From Clarireedia homoeocarpa (lineage: Eukaryota > Ascomycota > Leotiomycetes > Helotiales > Rutstroemiaceae), in the NCBI GenBank assembly GCA_001465935.1, contig LNKV01000020.1:1061252-1125251 (forward strand): a DNA stretch of 64,000 nucleotides. The letters run 5' to 3'. Within the stretch, counting starts at the first letter, position 1, and every line of letters starts with the position of its first letter. Positions 1-13,556 of this stretch are shown here, piece by piece. The position numbers and the translations under genes are program-made. Below the pieces are notes generated by a model, which saw nothing but the letters and a program-made list of their open reading frames with translations, was not told the origin of the DNA and made no database searches.

Positions 1-1746
1 ACTCGGTAGGCCTGTTGGCGGGTGTGGCGGTAATTTTATCCTACTATCCAACTCAAGCACAGCCTTCATAGTTGTTCTGCGGGCCTCCAAGGGCGATTGC
101 AGCGCATGTATTGACATGCGAGGATTCAAAGTAGACGGCCAAAAACACTGGTCAAGAAGTTGTAGCGCGTCACTACTATGTGAGTCTTGTCCAACCGCAG
201 CACAACATGAACTTTCAAATGGCACAGTGTCGAAATTCTGGTAGGATTGCGGGATTCCCAAATGTCAGATTGTACGTAGCGATGGACCCCTTTCAACCAG
301 AGGAAGACATTGCCCATTCCTGCTGCACTGCAGTATGTACGATCACGTGTCGAGATTCGGGCTAACAGAGTTTGATTCACGTGCCAGGGGAAATGCAGGC
401 GGGAAAAGGCGTGCAATGTTTGTCGTCTCTCTTTCAGATATGGCGGAAAAGGCGGAAAAGGGTGGAAAGGTGGGAAATGGGTGCAGTTGGTGTAGCAACT
501 TGGACGGATCTCGTTGGGGGGCCGGAGAAACAGCTTGAAACGATTATTCTCGATTATTCTCGATTGGGTAAGGGCCGCCCCTAGTGCAGCCGAATCATCC
601 AAATTTTCTATATTTTCTATCCAATGGAGAAGCTTATCGATATCACTCACCATCGATATCACTCACCTTCGATAAGAAATTTCCAAGGAAATTCGCTCAC
701 GCTCGTCACGTCAACTCAACCCTAACGTTACATTGCGCGCATGGATCCTGCCGAGCCAGACTAGAAACGAAGAAGCTTTGCGATGTTCAACGCCGTTCAT
801 CTCTTACTCAAGTGCACGCACATCTTCGACGGTGCATTCAACCCCTGACGGTTATGAGATTGTGCTTGGAATCCTGACCAATTGTGTACATGAGAAACAA
901 CAGCTCCTTGAGCTATCCCCTACTTGCGCTAAGTATTTCTTGCCTACGAAGTCTTGCTCCTTTGTTGTTGTTTCTCATTGGTCCGTCATCATATATGGAA
1001 TTCCCTCATTCACATCCAGAAGAACAGGAACAAAGTTCACGATCCTCCTTCTTTCCCAACCTCTAACCTTCCTCCTCTCTTCTCCTCTTTTCTGTCGCAA
1101 CTACAATCATACAAAACAAGCCAAAACACACTCGTTCTTCCCCCCTGGTTAAGATCCTTTGTCTTGTTATACGAAAAACCATATCCTCTCGCTCTATCTC
1201 TCTTTGCTTTGCTTTGCTTTGCCTTGCTCTGCCTCCTTCACATCAAATCTCTGAACAGCTTCTCTTCTCTGTGTCACCATACTGCACAACCCGCCGCATA
1301 ACTTCGTATAATCCCATACGGAGCTCCATGTCCTTTGAGTACTGGTCAGTGCTTGCTATCCACTTTCTTCTTCCCCTTACAATTCTTTATTCATTAAACT
1401 AATCTACATAAAGCGAGGTCCAGAGTAGAAAGTCCAGAAGCCCCAGATTCGAGTCCAGTTCGATTTGATACAATAGTTCCGTCGAAGACTCCACCACAAT
1501 CGTTTCCGCCCATACCGCAAGCATTGCATTCGCTACCTGGCAATCCAAAAAAAAAAGTAGAAGAGAGATTGCTTTCGTCGTGTGAAAGTTGGAAAAGATT
1601 TAATTTATCCTCGACCGGTGTGCAGCAGACAATCCTTCGTTCAGTCGTTTGATCCGCTGTATCTCATCATCTTTGAGTTGGTTCAATTGTCCATTCATTC
1701 GTTTTCTATCGCTCTGCATTGTACATAATACGATTGCTTCTTCAAC
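1..1746. other. Intergenic/upstream region of the glucanosyltransferase gene
   Basis: I see no convincing gene here; the open frames are short or of low-complexity composition. Small local repeats occur: a 10-bp unit near 541-563 and a 16-bp unit repeated twice near 637-668. From about 950 to 1746 the + strand is strongly pyrimidine-rich, with CT and TTTGC runs. This is typical of promoters and 5' leaders of highly expressed fungal genes and fits the cell-wall gene that follows. Confidence 0.6.
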
Positions 1747-3164
1747 ATGTTCTCGACATCCTTTGCCACAGCTGGCTTGATTGCTAGTTTGGCTGTCACT
1801 ACCGTTAATGCGATTGCTACAATCTCTACATCGGGCTCTAAATTTTTCACAAGCGATGGCGATCAATTCTACATCAAAGGTAAGACGAATTTTTATCCAA
1901 GGCCGATGATTTTGGCTGACTTATTCTAGGTGTTGCATACCAATTGACCGAAGCTGATCCATTGATTGATACAAATCAGTGTCAACTGGATGCATCTTTG
2001 ATGAAGACCTTGGGCGCAAATGCTATTCGTGTTTACCATGTGGATCCGAGGGGGAACCATGATGGATGTATGTCTGCTTTTGCGGATGCTGGTATCTACC
2101 TCTTCTTGGATTTAGATACCTTTAACACTGCCATTGCTCCTGTATGAAGAAACTAGCCCGTTCTAGAGACAACCATAAGCTGACTTTCTACCTAGACTGA
2201 CGCGACCTGGAACGAAACACAATACAACGCTTTCGGCAAAGTTATGGACGCGTTTGCTAATTACGACAATACTTTGGGATTCTTCGTTGGAAATGAAGTT
2301 ATCGCTCTGAACAACCAATCGTTGGCTGCGCCATTCATCAAAGCTGCTGCGCGAGACATGAAGGCGTACAGAAAGTCGAAGGGATATCGAGAGATTCCCA
2401 TTGGTTACTCCGCCGCAGATATCGCTGAGCTACGACCTATGCTACAGAACTACCTCGCTTGTGGTACTAATTCTTCCGAATCGATTGATTTCTTTGGTTT
2501 AAATGCCTACGAATGGTGTGGCGACAGCGACTTCTCGACTTCAGGGTACAAAACCCTCGATACCTATGCCCAAGGTTACAACATTCCTATCTTTTTCTCT
2601 GAGACTGGATGCAACACTGTAAGGCCGCGAACCTTCCAGGATCAAACGGCAATTCTTGGCTCTGATATGGACAGTCTCTGGTCTGGCGCGATTGTCTATG
2701 AATGGATTGAAGAAGCAAATGACTATGGTCTTATTAGCTACGGTCCAACCGTTGCTGCTACGGTTGTTGCTTCTGGTGTTCAAGGTGGCTTCACTCGCAG
2801 CGGCACCCCAACACCTGTCTCTCCTGATTTTGCCAATCTTAAAAGCCAATGGGCTACCTTGACTCCAACTGGGGTTGCAAGATCTGCTTACTCTCCAACA
2901 CTTACACCACCCGCATGCCCATCGTCGACTGCTGGTGGTTGGTTGGTTGATGGAGATGCTACCTTGCCTTCAATCGGCCAGAAAGAAGTAACAGGTACCG
3001 CAACTGCAACTGCAGCATCCGGAACGGCATCTGGTACCACTAGCGCGACAGGCTCTGCAGCTTCTGCGACTTCGACAAAAGGTAGTGCATCTGGCAGAAA
3101 GGAGATAGCTGGTATGAGTGTAGGATTAGCAGCGGTCATGCTCGGATTTGTATACTGGCTATAG
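1747..3164 (+). CDS. GPI-anchored 1,3-beta-glucanosyltransferase (GH72, Gel/Gas family)
   Basis: Three exons (1747-1879, 1930-2141, 2196-3164) join in frame to about 437 residues. The N-terminus is a hydrophobic signal peptide ending near VNA. The GH72 core follows, with the acid/base glutamate in GNEV (about E149) and the nucleophile in SETG (about E251), both in the expected contexts. The C-terminus is Ser/Thr/Ala-rich and ends in a hydrophobic tail, as expected for a GPI signal. No cysteine-rich CBM43 module is present, so it belongs to the Gel1-like rather than Gas1-like subgroup. Family knowledge: these enzymes cut and rejoin beta-1,3-glucan chains at the outer plasma membrane and so elongate wall glucan. 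The long pyrimidine-rich leader suggests strong expression. Confidence 0.93.
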
Positions 3165-4163
3165 AATCCTGTGATGGTCATGATCGAGAGTCCGTCATCA
3201 GCCTTGATTGGCTGAATGTATAAACGACTTAATGCATGGAGGAGAAGTTTATCTTCCCAATGTATATTTGAAACACGAGCGCATAATGAGGAACGGAGGC
3301 GCGGCGTTCCACTTGGATTGAGTCCTTGAACTCAGAGGCTTCTTCTTTTTTTTTTTTTTTTTTTGGATGGAATCACCATCCATCCTGTAGACATAGAACT
3401 GTCAGTTGATAATCCTGTGAGGATCAACAATAATAGAACATAATATCGAAGTCAAATGTCAAATGTCAAATATTTCAAAGTCATGTGTATAGCAAGTGAT
3501 CCATGACAGGTATTCAGCAGTGAGAGGTATGTGCAATCCCGAGGAGTGAGTAAGTCGTCAATTGCAAGACTGCAGGGAGGTCTTATATCATGAAGGTGGC
3601 AGATCCTATCTCTATCAGTTCTGCATGGCGAAGCGATTCCCCAGGAAGCTTTCATCCTCTCCTCTATTCCTACGTGGAGATCGAGAAAGGGCTTATTATC
3701 GGATCCAAACTCTTATAGCCAATCTAATTGTGCCAGTCGCCGTGCAAACCATCCACTGGGTAAGATTTGATGTACACTTCACTGACTGCCAACCGTCAAG
3801 CGGGAAAGAAAGGAAGTGCTCTTGAATAATCCATCTCCTCGCAGCCAAGGTGCACACGGAAATGGGATGGGCGGTCAGAGAAGGCTTGATGCCCTACTTG
3901 TATGGGATACTAGAAGGATACTAGACGAAAGGATTAAGCACTGATTTGATACAAACCCAGACGACGGGGTTATTTTGGTATGCAACAGCTTTTTCTCACT
4001 TCACCTCATTGAAAACTCTAAGAACACTGATTCGACACAGCTTTCTCTACCAAAGACGATTGGACTCAATTTTGAACGTTGACTGGTCGACCTCCAACAG
4101 GCTGTACCTTGTCTCAATTCACTCATATTTGAATTTCACATCACCTTCAATCAATCACATGAA
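3165..4163. other. Intergenic spacer with poly-T tract
   Basis: 3' region of the glucanosyltransferase gene and upstream region of the next gene. It holds an uninterrupted T run at about 3347-3364. Short open frames within it have no protein-like composition, and I see no RNA gene. Confidence 0.6.
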
Positions 4164-6659
4164 ATGAGTTCCAGCCACCAAGATTCTATTGGAGAAATAT
4201 CTTCAGCTAATGTCTTCCCGAGAGCTCTACCGCCTTCGTGTCCTTTCTATGAGCATTCTCTTCCACAATCCACTCTTCCACAATCCACTCTTCCACAATC
4301 CACTGCAACGGGATTTGAGAAGTTTCCGCATCCAATTTATCTTCCAAGCATAACATCTTCCTCTTCTTCTTCGCTTTCATCGATACAAGCAAATTCCTCC
4401 TCACAAAGTATAGAGATGGAGACCCAAAATGATCAAGAGATTTACGCACAAGCTTCTTCTTTACCTTATCCTTTACTTCCAACTCTATCCTCAAACTCTC
4501 CAACGAAAAATCGAATAACAAAACCAACCACTCTGCTGCCGACAGCCTTCGTCACCACGATGCCGTCTCCAAAAGTCCCTATCCGCTTGGAACCACATGA
4601 ACCTCTACTTGACAACCTTGAAGCAGATTTCAGAGCTAATGGACCTCACCCAATGCTTGGCGATATTAGTCACAACCGGAAAGTGCACGAAAACGCATTC
4701 GCGGTTCTAGAAAAGCACGTCAGAGATCGAATGCCATTTATACTAGCAGCCAGCAGAAGATTACAAGCTATTGTTGGCATTCGCAATGACTTGCCTTTTA
4801 CCCTTGGTTTAGAGGATAGGATTTCAAATGAGCCTTCTATCAACGTCGAGTATGACACCAGGAATGTGGCCGCTATTCAATCTACCACGGGAACAAGGAA
4901 AAGCCGAGAGCATCGACAGCTGCCCCTGAACAATCCATGTGTGCAAGCCACAATCTCTCTCACAAGGGGATTGGGCATCAATTCACTCGATCACAATTGT
5001 TCCATGCTTCCGTATGTCGATCCATCAACTGGTGCTGGACTCCGGGACTATATAACCATGCGCGAAATGATCACGGGCTCGCGAAAGAGAGATTGTAGAA
5101 GTATTTCCTTTCATGATTTCACGCCGGATATGAGAGAAGGGACCCCCAAAAATCAGCTACTGGCTCATTTTGGGGTTGAGGCGGGATTTGCTGGTGCGGA
5201 GAGAATTGAGTGCAAGGAGATTGATCTGTAAGTTTCTTTCTTTCTTGATATCCTCCCAGGATTGGTTACTGCTTTTCATGCTTTGTTGGTTGGCCCACTA
5301 CCAGTGGGTGCACCAATCCATCGACCAGCTTCAGATCTCTAAATCCCACTTATGTATTTTTTTGCTTCTTATTATATTAAACTCTATCTATTGGTTCAAG
5401 TGAACTTTGATATTCTAAATTCCTACATACACTTACTAGCATAAAGATGTTCAAAGTATATATTTTTGTTAAAGATCGAAGTTTTGAAGTTGGTCGACGA
5501 ACTATTACACTCCCTGGTGGACCGTACCATTTCAAGTATGAAGTCGTTGGTGATCCTACTTTCGGTAATGGCATTTACCTTCTCTCAAGCCCTTAGCGAT
5601 GTTGATTTCCGCTGTCATTTTATGTGCCATGGTTGCCTGCGCATTTCAGGCTATCATCATACGAGCATTGCTACTGTCATCGATCAAATTCTGTCACCGT
5701 CTTTTTACCCCGCTACACGCTATTCACTATTCAATATATTTTTGTACTGACTGCTCCTCCGTTCCAGACCAGGCCCCACTGGCCGTCTTGATCCCTGGAT
5801 CAGCATTCTCATTCAACAACCACTCGTCAGATATTCGCCAGCAGCACTACCCTCTATATCTCCCAGTCCACCGAACTTCCCCCACCCAGCTCCAACTTCC
5901 TGGCTCATGTTCGCTGCTCCTCTCTCCAATGTCTCAGCTTACCCTATTCAGCACGACACCGAGATTCCTTCTTTCCTTCTCGAATCAACCGTCAACTCAC
6001 GCCGCCTTCCCACAACAAAAATCGCTCTGCGTCAAGACTTCGATTTCTCCTTCCAAGGCGTTCCAATTTGGGAGTACTCCGATAAATCATATCTCCCTAC
6101 GATCCATACATACTCTGAATCTCTAGACCCTACAACTTCGAACATCGTTCCCAGCAAAAACTTTCTAAGCATGTCCCTTCCTCCAGTCTCGTCTCTGGCA
6201 GATCAATCTTCTTCGGCTTATCCAGCAGGAGCAGATCTACTTACAAAGACAGTAAGCTATCTTTATAGACATCATGGGACACCAGAGGAGTTTACGGACT
6301 TGGTTGAGCAGGGGTTGGATAAGTGTGTATTTGAGGAAGAGTGGTGGCAAGAGTTTTATATCAGGATGGCGGAAGATAGAAGCAGGTGGCGAAAGGTGAG
6401 AGATTGCATGGGAAGGGGAAAGTGTAGGGTTGTTGTTAGATGGCAGGAGGTCAATAGAGGACATATGATGGAAAGAAATGGGGACAGAGCTATCGGTGCT
6501 GGTATCGGCATTGGGAGGCAGTTGGAAGTGTTACAGGAGAACGAAAGAACAAGAGCGAGTGGCAACGGACCTTTCACTATGCCTGATGATCGTGGTGGTA
6601 TGAATAGAGAGGAGGTATTCGGTGCTAAGAACATTCCGAAAAGGTCGAGGAAGAGATGA
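4164..6659 (+). CDS. Unrecognised Ser/Pro-rich protein, multi-exon (model uncertain)
   Basis: I do not recognise the family. Exon 1 (4164-5227) encodes a Ser/Pro-rich N-terminus with the repeated peptide LPQST, followed by a more ordered region containing RDRMPFILAASRRLQAIVGI. A GTAAGT donor ends it. A protein-like stretch follows at 5440-5535 (ITLPGGPYHFK), then a long last exon at 5768-6659. Its C-terminal half looks conserved, with TKTVSYLYRHHGTPEEF and EEEWWQEFYIRM, and is followed by an Arg-rich tail. With introns 5228-5439 and 5536-5767 all junctions keep phase, giving about 683 residues, but these introns are longer than most in this window. The block at 5536-5590 also reads like coding sequence in the exon-2 frame and is left out of this model. 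An alternative is two separate genes. Confidence 0.5.
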
Positions 6660-7703
6660 GTACAATCGTGATTCTGGCGTTGATTATGGAGAAGAAAGGA
6701 TTGTGCATGGACTATTGCAAGACGTTTATATCCTGACTGTTGAGATTTCACGAAGACTCATGGTTTGAGATAGCAATAGGCAGGTCCACTAAGGGGTGTA
6801 TCATCTATCCGACGTATAGAAAACTTTCTACCAGAGATCACTTCTTGCAGCTTGCTTGAGTTATACAAATGCTTCTTTGAAATAATATTCAGAATCGAAT
6901 AGCTAATTTTACTTTAATAAATATAGAAATCTTGATATTTGAATTAAACACAAATTTCGAATGATACCGAAGGTGGTTGCCCCCTAGTAGTTGAAAGATC
7001 ATATATCAAGGAATTGGGGAGGGCTCAAGGGACTAAAAGAAACCAAGACACAAGATAAATATGGTCTGAAGAGGAAGATGGAACGTTATTCCTGTTCTGA
7101 TATCAAGCTACAAGGCAATTTCATACAGTAGAAACAATGCGATATCTGGTCAGAAGTTATTCGAGTCGTTTGACTTTGTGAAGCACTGAGAGCCTCACTC
7201 TGATTGAGCGATCCTGCTGCATGACGCATTAGCGATGCGGGCTATCTATCGTAGAACTGTTCAGGCAGTTTGCGGCTCAGTTTCTTTTCATTGCTGAGAT
7301 TACATATTAATTTTGGTGGCTTGTCAGATCCTTTTATAATTTCAGCTCTTCACTTGAATTCATGCCATGAAGTCGAAGATAACTGACGTGCTCACGTAAT
7401 CCAGCATTTTTAAGTGTGTGAGAATCGGAACTTAGTGTTTCCGCTCACCTGTGGTCCTTGCATCTTAGGTCTCCGTCCGCCACCGTTGGGAAGCTCGTAA
7501 TGTTCATCGTAGCACAGCACCAAGATATCATATTGCATACATCACCGAGTCGAGTCCTCGTCGCATACCGTGAGGTAAAAGTGCAATAAAAGGGCACAAA
7601 TATGGTCCTAGAATGAAGCGCAAACCGGACATCTAGCCACCTGTACCAATGAATGGTTCCGAATAAGAAAGTAACCCCGAACTAAGGAACGTGGCTTCGC
7701 GCA
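6660..7703. other. Intergenic spacer
   Basis: AT-rich spacer, probably the 3' region of the preceding gene and the promoter of SEC3. No reading frame, RNA gene or repeat stands out. Confidence 0.6.
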
Positions 7704-10700
7704 ATGGACGGTTCATCACGAAATGGATCCGGCGGGGTCAATAGCAGTAATGGAATGAGCAGGGCAGAGAGGTTCGAGGACGAAAAGAGGAGAATTATCG
7801 ACAGTTGTTTTGGGAAAACCGATCCGGATGGATCTTGTAAGATACCTCCAAGGAAAACTGCGCTCTATGACATCTTCAGCAGCTGACTTGGCTTTTTAGT
7901 ATTGGAATCATATATTACACATATCAGAATCATCGAAGATGCATCCTCTCCCTCGTCGCCTCCGCCGCCGAACTCCAACCCTGATGCCAAAAAACCACGT
8001 CTGATAATTGTCGCTGTGCGCAAGTCGGGACGGGTGCGTATGCACAAAGCCAGGGAAAACGGAAATGGGAGTTTCTCGATTGGGAAGACCTGGATGCTGG
8101 ATGATCTTTCTGCTATAGAGTCATTCAGCGGAGGAATTTCTACAACTCCAGAGGAGGAGCAGCGCAAGCAATGGGCTGGTGGTACAGGATTCATTGTGAC
8201 GATTGGAAAACCATATTATTGGCAGGCCAATACGCCAAAGGAGAAGCAGTTTTTCATCGCAAGTTTAGTTAAGATTTATACAAAATACACTGGTGGAAGG
8301 GCGCCTGATTTGATTGGTTTTGATGCAAAGGAAAGAGAACAATTGTCCGGTGCCTCGACCGCACGACCACAACAACCTCCACCTCAGCAGCCTCCCCAGC
8401 GCATGCAGCAGCCGCAACAGATTCCGCCCCCTGCAAACTCGCAATTCGAACAAAACCAGCCTCGGGCTTTCAAGCGGGATCCATCGAGGGAACCTATGTT
8501 GCGCAAGCAGCCGAGTCAAGATGCTGTGCTACGTCGTCCCAGTCAGACCCCACTTAACACAGGGCCTGCCTTTCCACCAAACGGAAGTCCAGCGTACCAA
8601 CCAGGTGCAGACCCAGCATTTCCGACACAGGGTTCGAATTCTCGACCATCGACCCGATCTCGGCTCGAGCTATCACCCAATCCCGGCGCGGAACCCGGTG
8701 GGATTATGCCTCAGTCGAGTCAGTCTAGCTTGCGGAGATTGGAGGGAGGCAATCCTAGCCAGGAATCATTTGCTCGCAGTGATGATTCTGGAGGAGTGCC
8801 GCCTCGCTCGCGCGGTGGTTATAATGGCCTCCCTAATGCTCCTGGTCGCTTCCCCGATCGTAGCGTAACTCCGAGTTCACAGCATGTATCCCCGGACCCA
8901 AGTTTCGCGAGTTCGCAGAAAGATTTATCCATGGATGCTCCACCTCTACCTGCCCCTCTGACAATTCCACCTGAGAGGCGTCGGCCCCCTATGCCAATAC
9001 GCGGTCTAAGTTCTACGGACAATATTATACCCGCACCACTAGCCAGTCCTGGCATGCGCAGAGACGAGATGCGGCCACCAACCCGTAGCAGTGAAAGATC
9101 GATACCACGTGAGCGTGAGACGAACGGAGATAGCAGCATCGACACCAAGCTGACGGAGGCGCCGGTACCCATGCCCGTGCTAGAGCCCACCCCTCCAGTA
9201 TTGGAAGATACAACGAAAAGTGAACCTGTTAAAGCCGAACCTCCAGAAATTCCTGTTCCAACCCCACCTATTCCTACAACCATTCCACCAGTTGCTCCCC
9301 CAGCTAGCCCTAAATCACCAGTGACAGACGATGAAGAAGCACGCCCTGGTCTTGGGCCAATGATCAAAAAGAAATCGAAAGGAGATATCGCGAACACATT
9401 TCTTAGAGCTGCCAAGAATGCTGGTGGATTCAAACCTCGTGTCGGTGGCGCAGCGGAACGTCTTAGAGAAGCAGCGCTGGCTGCAAAGAGTTCGGATGGT
9501 CCCGACGGCATCACTGGTGTTGTTCCTGCGCCTTCTCTGCTAAGGCGAACTAGCAATGATGTTACGAATCCATCTCCGGCTCCTCCAGTCTCACCCGCAG
9601 TTCCACCCCCTCCGATCGAAGCAATACCCCCAAAGGCGCCATCACGCAGTGCAACTATCGACAGCATTCCCGAAGTTAAGATAACAGTTCCAGAAAAGGA
9701 TCGACCAACAACCGTAGATGGCCCTGTAAAGGACCCACAGGACGGCGCAACCTTAGAAAAGCCAAAAGCTCGAGAAGCTAGGCGGCCGAAACCTGCTTCC
9801 GAGACAATGCAGAAAGAGCTTGCGTCCTTAGGCATTGATCCCAGCTTTCTTGATGGGAGGGGATCAGATCTTGTCAATGCTTGGGATGATTTCGGGTGGG
9901 TTGGTGAAGGCGTCCACTCTAAGAGCATTGATATTTTAAGAGATGATATCGAACGAGAACTAAATAAAGTTCAAGCCGGTGGGTGGTTGAATCGTTTAGA
10001 TGAGGAAGACGAAAGAGTTGAGGGTATCAAAAATGGCCTCGATAAATGTATGGAAGAGTGTGATGAACTTGATGGCTTGCTCACTTTGTATCTTGTGGAG
10101 CTTGGCGTAAGTTATTCTTGGCAGAAGTGTCCCTTAATTGTGTTTGCTGACGAATCCAGACTCTCAACGAAGATATTGCATACATTGAGGCTCAATCTCA
10201 AGGTCTGCAGGTACAGACAGCCAACCAAAAACTTTTGCAGGCCGAACTGCAGTCTCTTTTGGATACTATTTCTATTTCCTCGTCACAACTTGAGAGCCTC
10301 CAGACAGCTTCTCTGGAGCGCCCACAAGATCTTGAGCAAGTCGAGAAATCCTTGGTCGTATTATTCAAAGCTATGGTCACAATCGATCCTTCACTCAATA
10401 TATCCGGTTCTCGACCAAGCGAAGATGGCAGTCTTCGTTCAGGCAAAGTAGGAGGTTTCGGTAATAGTGAGATTGGAAGCATGCGAGTCTTGCAAGAAAA
10501 GAAAGACGTCTATCGAGCCACCAGCGTCGAATTTCTTCAGCGATTACATCCTTTCCTGCAGATGAAGTTCCGTGCTGCTATTGATGAAACACGTAGATCA
10601 CTGGAGCGAGAAAAGGGAGGTAATCTCACAACACCGGCTGGGAAAGGAAAACTTGACCCTCGTCATCATGATCTCGCTCGTAATGTCCTTTGGAGATACA

Positions 10701-12303
10701 GTCCACTTATGCTATTTGCGAGAGAGGTGGCTCATGTAGAATGGGAGAGGTTCTTACAAGACTACGAGCTTGCGTGCAAACCATTGTATCAAGATGAGTT
10801 TAGAGAGGCAGTCTTCGCCTGGAAACGGGTGTCAAGGAAACCTCATGGCGATGAAAGCGATATCCTCTTTACTTCTCAGACCGAGAAGCCAGCAGAAGGC
10901 CTCGCTACCACAGCCGCGAGAAAATTAACCGTTAAAAGAAGTCAAACTTTGGCGAGAGTCCGATCTCCCAATTCTGATAGCGCCAGTAAGGTTCGTTCAG
11001 ATGCGGCCGACGGCCGACTGCAACAACACGAAGTGTTCACGGGAGCTCTTGACGAAATGATTCCCATAATGAGCATGGAGCAGAATTTTATCATGGAATT
11101 CTTCCACGTCACTTCTCTCGAACATCACGATTTCCCAGAAGCCGTTGCAGCTGCACCGCCAGATATGCGACGGGGTGGTGATTTGAGGCGGCCAAAGGTT
11201 ATGGATCCTAACAGGAGCTTGGCAAAGAGGGTAATTCAAACCATGGAGGAAGTATATGCTTTCTTCCTTGGCGATATGCAAGCACTTGTTGACTGGACTA
11301 TTCAAAGTGATCCATTGTAAGTCCAATTTTATCCTTTTCTCTGATATTGAAATACACATGCTGATCATTACACAGGCAAGGAGTCGGTGTACTCGCGTCA
11401 ATCGAGCGCAGGCTTGTGGATCTCGAAGAATCGAATCAAGAATACCTTGCTCGCACTCTTCAAAAGCTACATGCCCGTCTGTTGACTCTGTTCAACAAGT
11501 TTCTCGATGACCAAATCCGCGCTATTGAAGACACGAAAGTCAAAATCAAGAAGCGCAAAGGTGTTATTGGGTTCATCAGGATCTTCCCTTCGTTCTCTCT
11601 CGCACTCGAAACAATGCTTGGTGCTGCCGATGAACTCGAAGTCCGACAGATCGTCAACAACGCCTATGCGCGCCTGAACAAGACCATGTTTGAATCCCTA
11701 AAAGTCATCGCAAGAGAAAACCCCGGTGCGCAAACTGCAGGCGCTGATCCAGAAGACAAAGAAGCGCTTAATTATCAAATTCTTCTCATCGAAAACATGA
11801 ACCATTATTTGGAAGAAGTCGATTCTCGCTCCAACCCCGTCTTGGAAGAATGGAAAGAAAACGCTACCCAGGAAATGGACGAACACATGACCCTCTACCT
11901 CGGCGCCGTCATCCGCCGTCCTTTAGGCAAACTCCTTGATTTCCTCGAAAGCACAGAAAGTCTGATGTTATCCCGACAACCGGGCGATTCGATGGCGAAA
12001 ATATCAGCCATGCCCAGTCACTCTAAAATTACTTGTAAGAAAATCCTCGCGGGCTACGACGCGAAGGAGATCCGCAAGGGCATTGAGACGCTAAAGAAGC
12101 GCGTGGAAAAACATTTTAGTGATGCGGATGATCCAGGACTGAGTCGGGAGCTGGTGGCGAAGGTTAATGCGCAGTGCGAGAAGTATTATGATCGGGTGAT
12201 GGAGAGGATTTTGACGATTGGTAGGGATATTTATGATGGGGAGGTGGTGGTGGAGTGGACGAAGGCGGATGTTGCGGCAGCGTTTAGAGGGGTAAATAAG
12301 TAG
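7704..12303 (+). CDS. SEC3: Exocyst complex component Sec3
   Basis: Four exons (7704-7836, 7900-10106, 10160-11316, 11376-12303) join in frame to about 1474 residues. Residues about 45-150 form the Sec3-type PH-like domain that binds PI(4,5)P2 and Rho GTPases; visible markers are SYITHIRIIEDA, KARENGNGSFSIGKTW and a TGFIVTIGKPYYW core. A long Pro/Ser/Gln-rich linker follows. From about residue 645 the conserved part begins (LASLGIDPSFLDGRG), then coiled coil (DDIERELNKVQAGGW) and the helical Sec3 C-terminal rods. Role from family knowledge: tethering of secretory vesicles to the plasma membrane at growing hyphal tips, with Sec3 as a landmark subunit. The length is normal for filamentous fungi. 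Introns 2 and 3 carry clear donor GTAAGT sites and CTGAC-like branch sites. Confidence 0.95.
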
Positions 12304-13556
12304 GTGGACGGGAGAAGGGGGGGATGGGAGGATTTGTTGATAGGGAAGGGGAGCCAGTAGACATATCGTGGAGGGGCATTATATGATATGAATTTTGTTT
12401 TTCTTTTGGGGACTTGACTGGATATACTTATACATTCGGTCTGTAATATGAGCGAGAGAGGAAAAAACACAACACGTATGATGGATGGGCATCGGCGTTT
12501 TGTCTTTTCTTTCTCTCTTCTCCCTCTGCGCGTGTGTGGGGTTTGTGTGGCGGGAGGGGAGAGGGTGTGAGGTAGATGGATGATTGATCGATTGCATCGT
12601 GTGGGAAAAGATACTTGTATTAAATGTAGCGATATATACCATGGTATTCAAGAATGCACTGTTTGGAACTCGAATAGAATGGTACTATCGTTTGTTTTTT
12701 TTTTTAAGGAAAAGAAAATGGATGTTAGTATGGTGTATGTGCTCGGTTTTAGAATAGAGGTGAAGTTATATGTAAGGTAACTATGTATACATACTGGAAG
12801 ATCAGTTGATGATTTCATCAGCAATCGCGGCCGAGGAGGCGGATGTTTATACCATGGGAGTTCTGCTGTATTGTGCATGGGATATCATTTCAGCCTCAGG
12901 GGTTAGCTCCATTACGGTTATTTGGACTCTTCCCGATTTGCCGGAAATATTCAGGGGTTTGCTAAACAACCGAGGCTTTTCGCTATTCAACCGGCGGACC
13001 CACAAATTTGAGCCGTGCATCGGAAGTAAGTCTTACAGTACACAACGTTACTATGTGACACTCACACAATTTTGATGTACAACAAATGTCACGATCAATG
13101 ATTTTTCAAAAAATTAGTTAAGTTCATTTGAGATAGTTGACTGTATTGATCAATATAGGCTTCAAGGGTATATAGGATAGCTAATAAGGATTCGATTTCA
13201 GGAGGCAGTATGACGATTAGTCAGCGTGCTGGGTACACCTGATTAACCTACTTCCGTATAGACGAATGCTTTCAGTACAGGTTGATACCTCAGGTGCCCA
13301 GCGAGTATACTTGAGTGTACGAATCGTTACAGCTGGGCCGATTCGGATCTCAAGGTAGTCTATGTGAAAATCACCAAAAAATAGTATATCCTCAAATTTT
13401 ATCTTAAGTTGGACAATTGTAATGTACTTCTCATTATGCGTACACGAAATTTGTATAGCAACTACATAGTAAAGTTGTGTACCTCCGATGTTCGGTCATC
13501 AGCAACGAGAACGTTTCTCGTTTTTTGTAACCAAACATGAGTATCAGTGACCGACC
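12304..13556. other. Intergenic spacer
   Basis: 3' region of SEC3 and promoter of the MFS gene. No gene is evident. Around 13227-13303 there is an imperfect inverted pair (CTGGGTACACCTGATTAAC against GTTGATACCTCAGGTGCCCAG) that could be a hairpin or a decayed short element; the ends are too poor to classify. Confidence 0.5.

Noticed and set aside
126..662. 178-codon minus-strand open frame
   Set aside because: Unstructured composition with no domain or splice context; lies in pyrimidine-rich upstream sequence of a clear gene.
8819..9928. 369-codon minus-strand ORF opposite SEC3
   Set aside because: It is an antisense shadow of the Pro/Ser-rich linker of Sec3, whose exon frame and splice sites are clear.
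13227..13303. Imperfect inverted repeat as a second MITE
   Set aside because: The arms are short and gapped and no target duplication could be identified.
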